The notes beneath the pieces were generated by a model. That model was not told where the DNA came from. It saw only the letters and a program-made list of their open reading frames with translations, and searched no databases. A DNA stretch of 64,000 nucleotides from Callorhinus ursinus (lineage: Eukaryota > Chordata > Mammalia > Carnivora > Otariidae): the NCBI RefSeq assembly GCF_003265705.1, contig NW_020312904.1, forward strand, positions 1,217,644 through 1,281,643. Reading direction: 5' to 3'. This document shows, piece after piece, positions 36,450-46,929 of this stretch (positions within the stretch are counted from its first letter, which is position 1; the number at the start of each line of letters is the position of its first letter). The position numbers were made by a program, and so were the translations under genes.

Positions 36450-36540
36450 TCTCACGTTCAACGGGCCACCCTCTCAGAAGAATGCTGTGTCATTGGCCTG
36501 GAAACATGCTTTTCTTAACTTCTCGTGCTTTGACCTTTTT
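36450..36540 (-). repeat. Right arm of the 91-bp inverted repeat
   Basis: Reverse-complement partner of 35809-35899. Of the nine differences, six are C/T or G/A transitions. It is immediately followed by an (AC)n run at 36543. Confidence 0.93.
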
Positions 36541-36542
36541 GT

Positions 36543-36567
36543 ACACACACACACACACACACACACA
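36543..36567. repeat. (AC)n microsatellite, about 12.5 units
   Basis: Uninterrupted ac run of 25 bp, followed by degenerate ATGCATATGC-type text to about 36655. Confidence 0.96.
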
Positions 36568-36655
36568 AATGCATATGCACAAAGTATATGTGCATATTCA
36601 TATTTATGGATGTTTATATATACACATACCTGTGCTTACACACACAAGTATGTTG

Positions 36656-37245
36656 ATGAGGGAGCCCGGTCCAGTGCCTGGGAGCACCTGCTCCAGCCCA
36701 GGTGCCACCTGATACAGGCTGCTTGGCAGCTTTCTCATCTCAGCAATGCCTGCCTCAGACGGTCACTTCGAGAACTGAGCTCACACATTTCAAGTGCTTT
36801 GGACAAGGTCAGGCTGAAGGCATATTTCAGGGTCATTGCTGTTGTTTTGTTGTTGCTGTCATTTGCAATATTTGCTGTGTGTGCTCTCCACCCAGAGGGA
36901 GGCCACGTGAGGGTCCCTGTCTGAGCTCAGCTCTGCAGCAGTTTCCAGCACCTCACGGGAATGGACACACCAGTACATCGTGTTGCTCTGTCCTCAACTG
37001 ATTACTGCACGGGTTGCAGACGCTGCCCCTCTCACTGGGTTCCCACAACTCAAGGGGCAGCAACTGAATGACTCAGTCCCCCAGAATGTGCAGCCCCCTG
37101 GGACAAGAACGGGAGAGCTTTCTGTGAAAGTGTTTTGCGGGCAGACCTGCAGGCGCGGTGGGAGCACGTGGCCCTGCCTCAAGGACTTAGGAAAGCCTTT
37201 AGTTACTGAAAGAGAGGAGGGGAAGAAGAAATCAAACAAATAAAA
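36656..37245. other. Noncoding stretch, no gene seen
   Basis: Unique-looking DNA with no recognised domain in open frames; it ends in an A-run at 37240-37252. Confidence 0.4.
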
Positions 37246-37399
37246 AAAAAAAACAACAAAGATACTTGTGGCCAGATTATACCTGCTACTTCAAAGGTAT
37301 AAATATTCTAGAAAGTGTTAAATGACCTTCAAGCCCAGGGTGCAGGCATGAATAAATATGACTGTGAGGTAGGAGAAAAGGTCCATGAGCATCTGCAAA

Positions 37400-38000
37400 C
37401 TTGTGTGCATCCTTGGCTTATGACAAAGATGTCACTGCAATAAGTGAGGGATGGGTGGGCTATCCAATAAATGACACAGGGACAACTGGCTAGCCATATG
37501 GGAAGATAAAATTTTATTTTCTTGCAAGCCACACACAAAAATGAATTCCAGATGGCATAAAGATCTAAATGTTAAAACCAAAACTTTAAAATCTTAGAAG
37601 AAAATGCTTTTTCTTATTCTTATTCATATGCTTATTTCTTCCATGAGACACAAAAGCACAAAACCTAAAGGAAATAAATAATGTACTTCATTGCATCAAA
37701 ATTTAAAAATTTATTCAGCAAAACCCCATAAATAATAAAGTGGGATATTTTTTATCCAATAAAATCAACAAAGACTTTTATCAAGAGCAGGCAAACAACT
37801 CCCATGAATCAACAAGAAAAAGACAAAAGTAATAAAAATGTGCAAAAGATATCAATATATAAGTTAAGAAAGAGGAAACTCATATGCCCACAAAGCACAT
37901 GAGAACAAATGAGTCTCATTCGTACTAAAATAATGAGATAACCCTAGACACATCGGATTTAGCACAATTAAATAGACAGTACAAACACGAGCCAGGTTGT
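37400..38000 (+). mobile_element. L1 ORF2 C-terminal relic
   Basis: Phrases gaattccagatggcataaag and gatctaaatgttaaaaccaa (about 37543-37581), then tatgcccacaaagcacatga (about 37882), follow the order of the ORF2 3' end. Degenerate, plus strand, possibly starting nearer 37250. Confidence 0.7.
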
Positions 38001-38555
38001 GCACATGGAGGGTCTTGTGGTGCAGCCTCTCGGACCCCTGAGGGGCAGGGGTGAGGCCTGGGTCTCTGTGCATGCCTGAGCCCGGCACTCTGCCGGTGGT
38101 CCCTGCTCCACGGTGACTCTCGCCTGTGCGTCCTGCAGATCTGCACGGGAACGCGCACACAGCGGGGCTCGTTACAGCGAATACGTGAACACCGCCAACA
38201 TGTCGGCCAGCACGCACTGGGGTGTGCTCAGAAACGGGGCAGTCTGTAGTTGTCTGCATGAATGAACTCTGTGTATGCACCTCCACAAGAAGAGAGCTCA
38301 CCCTACGGAGCTGAGTTAAAAACAGCAAACTGCAAAATCATACATCCTAGCGTGTCACCGTTTTCATCAAGATACAAGCATAACATCTTCATGTCCTATA
38401 TCATTTATATCTACAGACGTGTGTAGAAATATAGAGAAAAATTTCTCTATAGAAACATAGAGGCGCTCCCACAAGCTTCGTATTCGTGCTAAGTCCCAGG
38501 GACGTGTGGAGGCGTGTAAGGTGCTTAAACTTTGACGTATTGATGATGCTTCACT
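38001..38555. other. Noncoding stretch, nothing recognised
   Basis: GC-richer to about 38330, then AT-rich. No gene or clear repeat. Confidence 0.35.
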
Positions 38556-38935
38556 TACTATTTTTGTATGGATTTTACAGTTTCTTACATATTAGATTTA
38601 CGGAGAACTTGAGCAGGTAGTACTGAGTTTCTAGGCCCACTCCGCGCCCACCTCCTGGAGAGACTATCCCACCTGTTAACATCTTTTGCTTTTTCTGAGA
38701 CGTCATATGGTGGGACTCCTTGGGGGGAAGCCCAGTCACTCAGACTTCTTTCTAGGTTGGCTCCGTGTGTCTTCCCGGCTTGATGGCTCGCTTCTCTTTA
38801 TCACTGAACAACCTCCATGCTGGGGCCCCGTTTGTTCATCCATCCACCTACTGCTGGGTGGCTCAGTTGCTCCCGGGTTTGGGTGGTTAAGCACGGGCTG
38901 CCGTAGACAGCTGCCTCCGGGAATCCATCACAGGC
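38556..38935 (-). mobile_element. Ancient L1M 3'-end fragment, antisense
   Basis: gagaacttgagcaggtagta (38602-38621), then cttgatggctcgcttctctt (38780-38799), then gttcatccatccacctactg match in order the reverse complement of the old L1 3' UTR. The second half is GC-drifted. Confidence 0.68.
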
Positions 38936-41900
38936 AGCCGCTGACCAGGTGAGCAGAGCACAGCTTACCCGTGATCTTGGACTCATCTGTGCGTCCCCAT
39001 TTCAGGGGGTGGTCTGCCTGCCACCTCAGCTCTCAGGAGGTCCACGAGAAGTCACGGATTTTCAGTTTGTTCAGCGTTTTTGGTTTATAAGGACGGTGTG
39101 AGGTCTCGCGAGCAGTTTACATCGTGGTGCAGCTAAATGGGAGGTCTTGTCTGCTCGGCTTGCCCTTCCGTGTGGGACCTTGGCACCCATCGCGGGGACA
39201 CTGGGGCCCGTGTACTTGACGCACAGAGCTCCTACCCTGGGCCTGCGCTGCGTCCCTGCCCAACAGCCGCACCAGCGAGATGCGTCAGCTCAGAGTCTTT
39301 CTCTTCCCTGGCATCTCACGTTCAAGGCCAGTCCTCACCAGGAAGCTCCCACCTGTGAGCAACCCCCACCCCCACCAGGGCATAGAAGGTGCTCAACGCA
39401 CACGGCTCAAGGAGGGCCCGGAGGCTCTGGCTCTTTCTACGGCACTTCTGCGCATTCCAAGCCGTTCGGGGCTGCGTACAAGCGTGCCCTGTGTTTGAAC
39501 CTCACTTTCTTTTTCTCTCCTCTTCACATGAATATTTATCACACGGAAAGCAAAGCCAGCACACCAGCCCCCCATTCACAGAATTCATCAACAACTCCTT
39601 TGTAGAACCTGACCTAGGGACCGAGGATTGAGAAGCAGTGAATGTGTTTCGTTTTCTGAATCACAAGGTCTATTATAAATAGCCTTTTCTTCCTCTTCTT
39701 CTTTTTTTTCTCCTCTGCATGATCCAGAACCTTGGGAGGGCAGAGTGATGGAAGATTTATTGCAAAATAAAACAGGGTCAGTGCACAGGGAGGAGCCTTC
39801 GGGGGCGTCCCCGCTATGCTCCAGGAGACTCTGACCCCATGCCAGATTCATCCTCGGTCCCACTCTGGAAGGGCTGTTGGTCCTGCAGGAAGTGCTCACC
39901 TGTCCGGAGCTGGTGCGGCGTAAGCCTCCCCTTTGTGAGCACAGCATGGGTGCTCAGCACACAGTGGCCATGGGCATCGGCGTTTGGGGGAGGGACTGAG
40001 TGCCAAGGACTCTTTAGGACCGGAGCAGGACACACGTCCAAGCCCCCGTCTGCTCCATGTCCACACAGCTATAAATCCCACCATTCTGCAGTGAGATAGA
40101 GATCAGCCAATTGTTTGGTGTCCTGGAAGCAGCAGGCGGGTCAATAAGCCTCTCCATTTGGCCAACCCGTCATCAGGCATGCAAACCTCCCGGCTAGCAG
40201 GAGGCTGCAGTGCTGGTGGCCCAGACACACAGGACCAGAGCTCGCCATCCCTGGGCCCCCTCCTGGGGAAGGCTCTCCCCACCTCCTGTCTCTGCAGGCC
40301 GAGAGCAGACCCCCCTCTTCCAGAACGTCCCTGCAAGGTTGCTCCCAGTTCTCCTGACCCCCACATTGCATTTCCTCCTCCCTTTGGAGGTGAGACGTCC
40401 AGCAGGGACCCTGCCTCTGAGTCTCTGTGCCTCTGTCTCTCTTTCCCTCTCTGTCTCTCCCTGTCTGTCTCTCTCTCAAGCTCTCTGTCTCTCACACAAA
40501 CACACAAACCAGTTCTCTTATAAAACTCTCCAACCTCATAGCCTCTCGCCCAAGGAGGGTCCCCGGTGCCCTTGGGCCTGGGTCTTTCTCCCCAGGGGCC
40601 CGGCTCTGTTCCTGCATCTCTCAAACTACAAGCTCTGCAGGTGGACTTGGGTCCTGCGTGATCAGCCCTCCGTGCTGACTTGCCCATGTGACTCCTGGCC
40701 ATTGAACAAACGTGCCAGGTCAGCACCGTAGACACCAGGGCCCCCGCCCCTCGGGGGGAAGGGGGAGGAGTAGGGGGGGCACCAGGGGTTCAGGGATGCA
40801 GAAGCCCTGACCAGAGAGGCGCGTGTAGCCAGGCCACGGGAGGGAGGCATCTGACCAGAGCCGACCCTCCCTGGGAGGCAGGCAGAAGAGCCAGGCCTCG
40901 GACTTTTCAAACCCTTCCCAAGAAGGTGATTCAGGGAGGCTGCAGGACATAGCACTGCTCTGAGCCCCTATTGGTCTTGAGAAGGAGCTTTGTGTGTCCC
41001 TCAAATTCCATCAGGTGAAGATGCAGTCCTGTCCTAAACGGCACGGGGAATTAGAACGAGGTTCCCAGGCCCTGCAGGCCCCGGGGCGCCATGCCCTGAG
41101 TGCGAGGTATCTCTGCTGCTTCAGACTATGAAGCTGCCTAATAACCCTGGGGGGACATGGGTCACCCTGGACAAGAAAGGTGCAGGGTCCCGAAGTCAAA
41201 GTGGCTGTTTCTACACCAGCGCAGGGCACAGACCACTTCCCCCAGTCTCCAGAGACGTCCACGGAGCCCCGACATTGTGTGGGGAAGGCCGTCCTCTGTC
41301 CTCAGGGACAGAGGTGCACTGCGGGGGACACCTCCCCCAGAGCTGGGCTGCTTCAGGCAGGATGCCCGGGTTTTCCAGCAGGAGCACATTCTGACTGCAT
41401 GTGCCCTCCGGTTCACCGTCTGGCCCCAGGCACTCTGAGCAGGGGCGTAGTCTGGGGTGCTCAAGGACACCAGGGAGCTGGGAGCCCAGCACCCTTCTCC
41501 AGCAGGCCACGTCCCAGGCGAGGCCAGTGGGAACCCGTGCAGGGCACCAGCCCCCTTCTGTGGACACAGATGTCAGGCACACCGGATGCGGGGTCTGCAG
41601 AACACCCATCCACTTTGAGCAGATGATTCTTTTCCAAGTGGACTGATTATGCATGACCTTTATCATTTTGTTTAAAATGAGAACATTAGATAAAAATAAT
41701 CATCGGCAAAAAGCAACAAGAAAACCCAATATTTTAAAAAGCTGTCAGTCTTGTGTTCCCATGCTGGAGGACAGAGGGGTTGGCATCCACGTGACCTCCA
41801 CGGGTCGAGGGTGGACAGAAGAGGAAACTTCAAATCCTTCTCTGCAGGTGAGAACTGACTCATGTCTGCTATGTCACCTGGATGCCGTCTGGCATTATTA

Positions 41901-43005
41901 TGCACCTACTGCGTGCATGAACTTGCCAGGCGGGGGGCCCCGCATCACCTTTACCTCCCATGCTGTGGGGCCCTCACTAGCTTGTCGCCTGCACGCCGAG
42001 ACATGCAAGTTAAAATGACACCACCCAAACCTCAGGGATTTGAATGGAAGAGAATGAGAGACGCATACGGGGACACCTTCCTGATCCATCTGCACTTTGC
42101 ACCAGGAGCTCAACGATGAGTTGGTCTTCCAAAGATGGCGAGGGGGAGCTAGGAGCTCTGAAGTGGGGAAACGGGTGCCTCCGGGGGCGTGGGGAGCCCG
42201 GTGCACCGTGGTCCCCGGAACGCTGCCAAAGGTGGATGCGCTCCTTCCAGCTGGGCCAGCATGGAGAGCACAGCAACCCCTGGTCCAGCTTCTGATTCTG
42301 TGCACATGGTGACAGGATGGGGAAGGGGGCCACGGTAAGAACAGTAACTTTCGACGGTAGTAGGCAGCAAGCAGTGGCTGCGGGAGCTGAAATCTGGATT
42401 CCAGAGGCAAATGAGTCCTCTTCTCCCATGAGGGCATGTCTGTGCTGCTCCTGTCCCTGGGAGGAGGGGCCTGGACCAGGTTTGCACAGAGGGTTAGTCT
42501 TGCTTGGAGGGGGAGAGTCTGCCAGGAGAGCGGAGCCCGCCGAGCCTGGGGCGTCCTCGAGCAGTGGCAAGAGGGATCAGATCTGGAAACAACATCTGCA
42601 AGCAAGTCTTCAGACCTGAGAATCCCTTTCCGGCCACTCCCCAGTCACACAGAGGAGCTGGGAGTGGGAGGGGGCGAGGAGTGGGCTGAGAGCACCTGGA
42701 CCTGCTCGTCCCTGTGATGCCAGATGTCTGGACCTGCCCGGGTTCAACCGCAGGCGACACAAGGGCGCCTGGCCTCTGCCCAGCCCCGGAGTGTCACACG
42801 GACGAGGCCACAGCAGGCATAACCAGAGCCGCACGCGGTCTAGCTGAGGGTTCAGCCCCAGCTCAAGGGGACTCGCAGCCACCTGTGACCGATGAGGGAG
42901 GCAGAGAGGTAACACCCAGCCCTGCCCGCGGGCCGGTACTGGCGGCTCTGGGAAGCAGTGGAGGGCGTTTGCAGCATGCACGGTCGTTGAGGAAATGAAT
43001 GCAAA
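38936..43005. other. Long noncoding stretch, no gene seen
   Basis: About 4 kb with no gene that I recognise. It contains a TC-rich tract at 40421-40500. A MIR-like phrase near 41886-41910 (ggcattattatgcacctact) is possible but too short to call. Longer open frames at 41898-42605 and 42010-42570 (minus) lack recognisable domains. Confidence 0.4.
40421..40500. repeat. TC-rich low-complexity tract with terminal CA run
   Basis: Repeated tctctgtctctc-type words over about 80 bp. It could be the tail of a very degenerate SINEC, but no head is visible. The minus-strand Arg/Glu-rich open frame across it is an artefact. Confidence 0.85.
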
Positions 43006-43022
43006 AACACGCCAATATTTTT
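43006..43022. repeat. Left target-site duplication of SINEC (one mismatch)
   Basis: aacacgccaatattttt here and aacactccaatattttt at 43223-43239 differ at one position. Confidence 0.88.
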
Positions 43023-43222
43023 AAAAAGATTCTATTTATTTATTTTAGAGAGAGAGAGCAAGTAGAAGGAAGGGCAGAGGGAGAGAGAGAATTCTAAGCC
43101 GACTGCAGGCTGAGCGTGGATCCCCACGGGGGGCGGGGGGCTCCATCTCACGACCCTGAGGTCAAGACCTGAGCTGAAACCAGGAGTCGGACGCTCAACC
43201 GACTGAGCCTCCCAGGTGCCCC
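43023..43222 (-). mobile_element. SINEC, minus strand
   Basis: The complement begins GGGGCACCTGGGAGGCTCAG (43222 downward). The tail side on the plus strand is aaaaagattctatttattta (43023-43042) followed by a (GA)n run. The duplication of 43006-43022 at 43223-43239 marks the insertion. A ggggggcggggggctcc stretch at 43129-43145 is a local expansion in the body. Confidence 0.95.
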
Positions 43223-43239
43223 AACACTCCAATATTTTT
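43223..43239. repeat. Right target-site duplication of SINEC (one mismatch)
   Basis: Partner of 43006-43022. Confidence 0.88.
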
Positions 43240-43690
43240 AAAAATATCGACTCATAGGTTCAAAGCTCAAAGAACTCGAAGCAGAATTCATATAAAGAAA
43301 ATTACACTTCGGCAAATCATTGAACAGCTGTTGAAAACCCAAAGTAAAACACAACATTAAGCACACAGAGAGGATAGAGACGCCGGACACGCAGGATCGG
43401 CGGGTGACTGCGTCATCGAAAACAAGGCAGATGGGGGACGAAATGGAATGAGCGATTATTAAACCGAGAAAAAAAATTGTCAGCCTAGAATTTTACGTAG
43501 TGAAAGATGCTTCAAAACTTGAAGGTTGAGCGAAGGCATTTCCAGGTAAACAAGGCGGAGAGAGTTCGTTTTTGGAAGAACTGTACTACAAAGAAGTTCT
43601 CGGCGCAGGAAAGAACTTTGAGGTGGAAATCCTGGTCTGCAGGAGGAAGGGAAACGCAGGAGGACACCAGGTGGGCAGACACGGAGGCCG
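43240..43690 (+). mobile_element. L1/HAL1 ORF1 3'-part relic
   Basis: gcctagaattttacgtagtg, then ttccaggtaaacaaggcgga, then ggtggaaatcctggtctgca follow the end of the L1 ORF1 region. Degenerate, plus strand. CpG content is unusual for an old L1. Confidence 0.65.
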
Positions 43691-43939
43691 TTTTTATCTC
43701 GGGAAGCAAATGTCGTGAAAGCACGGGGGGCTCAGGACCAGCGTGGACACCGATCACACGGCAGCCCCAGGTCCAGGCGCCCGCTTCAGGGAGAGGCTCG
43801 CCAGACACGGGAAGTGCTTCTGGAACGTTCCAGGGAACCTACGCTAAATTCAGGATGGATTCCCCAGAGCATGTATTCCTTTAAAATAAATAAATAAATA
43901 AAAAGGACATAAGTTAAAAGCCAAGAGGTTGATTGTTTT

Positions 43940-45480
43940 CCTACCATGATGGAGGATTGGGGACTGGTTTCACCTCCTATCCTGAACAACTAGAAGAGCA
44001 GAGCATGTGAAACACTGATTCTTCAGACACTGGACGTGGAACACAGGACGGTGATCCTGGAGGAAAGCCTAACAAGCGGAGGGGGCCCTGGGAGGCCCTG
44101 CTTCACTCCTGGAGAGGGTGTCCCAGTAGAGGCGGGTGGGCTGGCTCAGAAGACACAGTGTGGCATTTGGGGTCAAAATATCAGAGGAGGTATGTACAGA
44201 AGGAATTTGAGAGTCTACGGAGGGGCTTCTGAAGTCTTTGGCAGAACGGTGACCGGCATACGAGCAGGAGCAATGGCGTCACAGGAAGGGGCAGGCGGGC
44301 CCTGGGGCTCCCTGAGGCCGGGCAGGGTTTGCGTTCCCGGGGATGCAGTAGGCCAGTCACCACGTAGACGGGATCACACGAGGCCCTCCAGGGCTTGCTG
44401 CTTCCTTATGAGCCACACCAGCCCGGACCATGGATTGCTCGGGACGCACCCCTGCAACGCTGAAAAGCAAGTCTAGAAAAGGTGCAACTGAGTCCAAGGG
44501 CTGTAACTGCTTCTCAGGACCTATTCCAACAACAATTAAGGAATACAACAAAATGCAGCAAAAAATAGCAATCAATCCACAATGCCCAACATGTAACACA
44601 TTTTCTGCTTTTTTCCATACCTTGTATTTTTATTCAAACGTTGAACAGTAAATATAGGCACAGAAATAATGCAAATAATAGAAGGTGTTAAAAGAGCTTT
44701 TATGAATAAACTGCATACATTGAGAAGAGATGAAAAAATATGAGCACCATTAGAAAGAAATGGTAGGTTTATATTATATTGTATTATATTATATTATATT
44801 ATATTATATTATATTATATTATATTTTATATTATATGTATACATCATGTACTAACAAAAAACTTGTGGAGATGAAAAACGATGTCTCAAAAGAAAAATTT
44901 ACTAAGTGGGATTAAAAACAGATTAGACACTGCTCAAAAATAGTTTTAGTGACCCACTAGAAACTATCCCAAAAGAAGCACAAAGAGAAAAAAGGGCTAA
45001 AAAAAGACACAAGTAAGCAGTAACTTCGGGGATAATACTGAAGAGCTTAATATGCATGTGATTGGAGTCCAGGGGGAGAGGGAAAAAGGGACAAAACAAA
45101 TAGTTTAAGTAATTATGCTCAAAAATATTCCAAACTGATGAAGTCCAGAAATCCAGCAAACCTCAGTCTCAGAAACATGATGAGAAGTACATTGAAACAC
45201 ATCACCCAGAAACTAGATCAGACAAAGGCATTGAAAGAGAAGAAAACCATAGACCAACATCTATTATACTGATGTTAAAATCTTTTAAAACTTTTAGCAA
45301 AACAACTCCATCAATGTATTAGGAGGATAATACATCATTACCAAATGAGAGTAATCCCTGGAATGTAAGATTGGTTTAATATTAAAACTTCAACCAATAT
45401 AAAGCACTATATCAACAGAGAACAAACAAGTGGAATATAGAAAAAATATTTGCCTATTAAATGTGCAAAACACAAGCAAG
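43940..45480 (+). mobile_element. Ancient L1: 5' UTR, ORF1 and start of RT, internally deleted
   Basis: 5' UTR-like GC-richer text runs from 43940 to about 44470. ORF1 text follows, including aacagattagacactgctca (near 44919) and gtgattggagtccaggggga (near 45058-45077). Near 45240 it jumps to RT-domain text (aaaccatagaccaacatcta) and continues through attggtttaatattaaaact near 45370-45389, then breaks at the minisatellite. Missing the ORF1 end and ORF2 endonuclease part. No intact frame. Confidence 0.85.
44771..44837. repeat. (ATATT)n pentanucleotide array
   Basis: About 13 units of atatt, with one gtatt variant near 44781, inside the L1 ORF1 relic. Confidence 0.96.
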
Positions 45481-45519
45481 ACAAGCTCAGCAAAGCTGCA
45501 GACAGTGGGGGGTGGGAAG

Positions 45520-46115
45520 TCCTCAGTGTGATACAGGACCAAAGCAAAGACCCTGGACAGTTGGTGGGGGTCCTCAGTGTGATGCAGGACAGAAGCAAGG
45601 ACCTTGGACAGTAGGGGGTCCTCCGTGTGATACAGGACGGAAGCAAAGACCCTGGACAGTTGGTGGGGGTCCTCAGTGTGATACAGGACGGAAGCAAGGG
45701 CCCTGGACAGTAGGTGGGGCTCCTCAGTGTGATACAGGACAGAAGCAAGGACCCTGGACAGTAGGGGNNNNNNNNNNTCCTCAGTGTGATACAGGACAGA
45801 AGCAAGGACCCTGGACAGTAGGGGGGTCCTCAGTGTGATACAAAACGGAAGCAAGGGCCCTGGACAGTAGGTGGGGGTCCTCAGTGTGATATAGGACGGA
45901 AGCAAAGACACTGGACAGTAGGTGGGGGTCCTCAGTGTGATATAGGACGGAAGCAAAGACACTGGACAGTAGGTGGGGGTCCTCAGTGTGATACAGGATG
46001 GAAGCAAAGACACTGGACAGTAGGTGGGGGTCCTCAGTGTGATGCAGGACGGAAGCAAGGACCCTGGACAGTATGGGTGGGTCCTTGGTGTAATACAGGA
46101 TGGAAGCAAGGACCC
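45520..46115. repeat. Minisatellite, 51-bp unit, about 11.7 units, contains gap
   Basis: Unit starts (tcctcagtgt or close variant) are at 45520, 45571, 45619, 45670, 45721, 45778, 45827, 45878, 45929, 45980, 46031 and 46082. Eight spacings are exactly 51 bp; others are 48 and 49, plus one containing the 10 N. Because 51 bp is 17 codons, open frames run through both strands (minus 45390-46178, 262 codons, repeating a 17-residue block). It lies where L1 RT sequence is expected, so it grew inside, or was inserted into, an L1. Confidence 0.96.
45768..45777. other. Assembly gap (10 N)
   Basis: Ten N lie exactly at a unit boundary of the 51-bp array, so the true copy number is unknown. Confidence 0.99.
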
Positions 46116-46149
46116 CGCATGGATAGGGCAGCGGGCTGAGCCAAGTCTC

Positions 46150-46493
46150 CCCCAAGGCCGGAAACAAGGCAGGAACATTCACTCGCAGCATCTCGCCCAC
46201 AGGCCCCAGCCAATTCAGTGGGCCAGGAAGGCTATAAAAGGCTCTCAGTTTGCAGAAAAAGAAGAAAAACCATCTTCATGTACAGGTGACTTGATCATCT
46301 ATATAGAAAATTCCAAGGAATCTACAAAAAAGCTATTCTAACTATAAGTGAATGTGGTAAGGTTCTGGGATTTAAGGTCACTTTATGAAAACCCGTTTAT
46401 TTGTAAATGCTAGCAACATACAATGGAACACTGATTTTTTAAAAATCCATTTACAATAGCTATTACAATGTTCAAGATATGTTTGTGTTATTT
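46150..46493 (+). mobile_element. L1 ORF2 RT-domain relic
   Basis: Text such as ggaaacaaggcaggaacatt and gatcatctatatagaaaatt resumes the L1 RT region after the minisatellite. At the catalytic box the frame reads Cys-Thr-Gly-Asp-Leu (tgtacaggtgacttg, 46280-46294) where L1 has Phe-Ala-Asp-Asp-Met, so one catalytic Asp is lost. Confidence 0.82.
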
Positions 46494-46879
46494 GAAATCA
46501 AGGTGTCAGCAGGCTGTGTTCCTTTCTGGAGAAACAGGAAGAGCATCTGTTCTCATCGTCCAGCTCCTGAGACCACCTGCTTTCACAGGCTCGTGGCGCC
46601 TCTTCCATCCTCAAAGCCAAAGAAACCGCTGGTTCCCTTGTTTCCACTCTTCTTCCCGAGTCACACCTCCCTCTGATCACAGCGGGGAAAGACTCTGAAT
46701 TTAAAAGTTTATTTGGTTCTGAAGGGCCCTCCTGGAGAATCCAGGATCGTTCTCCTCTTCTCCAGGGCCCCGTGTTCATCACGTCTACAAAGTCCCTTTT
46801 CCAGGGAACCTAGAACAGCCACGGTTCCCAGTGGTTGGTGCTAGTACATCAGGGCAGGGGCACTGTTCTGCCTTCAACA
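46494..46879 (-). mobile_element. MLT1-like LTR, antisense, inside L1 relic
   Basis: aaatcaaggtgtcagcaggc, then cttccatcctcaaagccaaa, then tcacacctccctctgatcac, then ctacaaagtcccttttccag, then cactgttctgccttcaa follow the reverse complement of an MLT1-type LTR in order. L1 ORF2 text stops before it and resumes after about 46930. Confidence 0.72.
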
Positions 46880-46929
46880 ATAACTCAGCCAGTGGAGAGA
46901 GAAACCACGATCATGAGTTGCATTAAAAA

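Noticed and set aside
40430..40510. Degenerate SINEC
   Set aside because: Only a TC-rich tail-like tract is visible, with no tRNA-like head or target-site duplication.
41880..41960. Possible MIR fragment
   Set aside because: Only a short phrase resembles MIR; insufficient to call.
45390..46178. 262-codon minus-strand frame with 17-residue repeats
   Set aside because: Translation of a 51-bp tandem array inside a dead L1 and across an assembly gap; no start context or domain.
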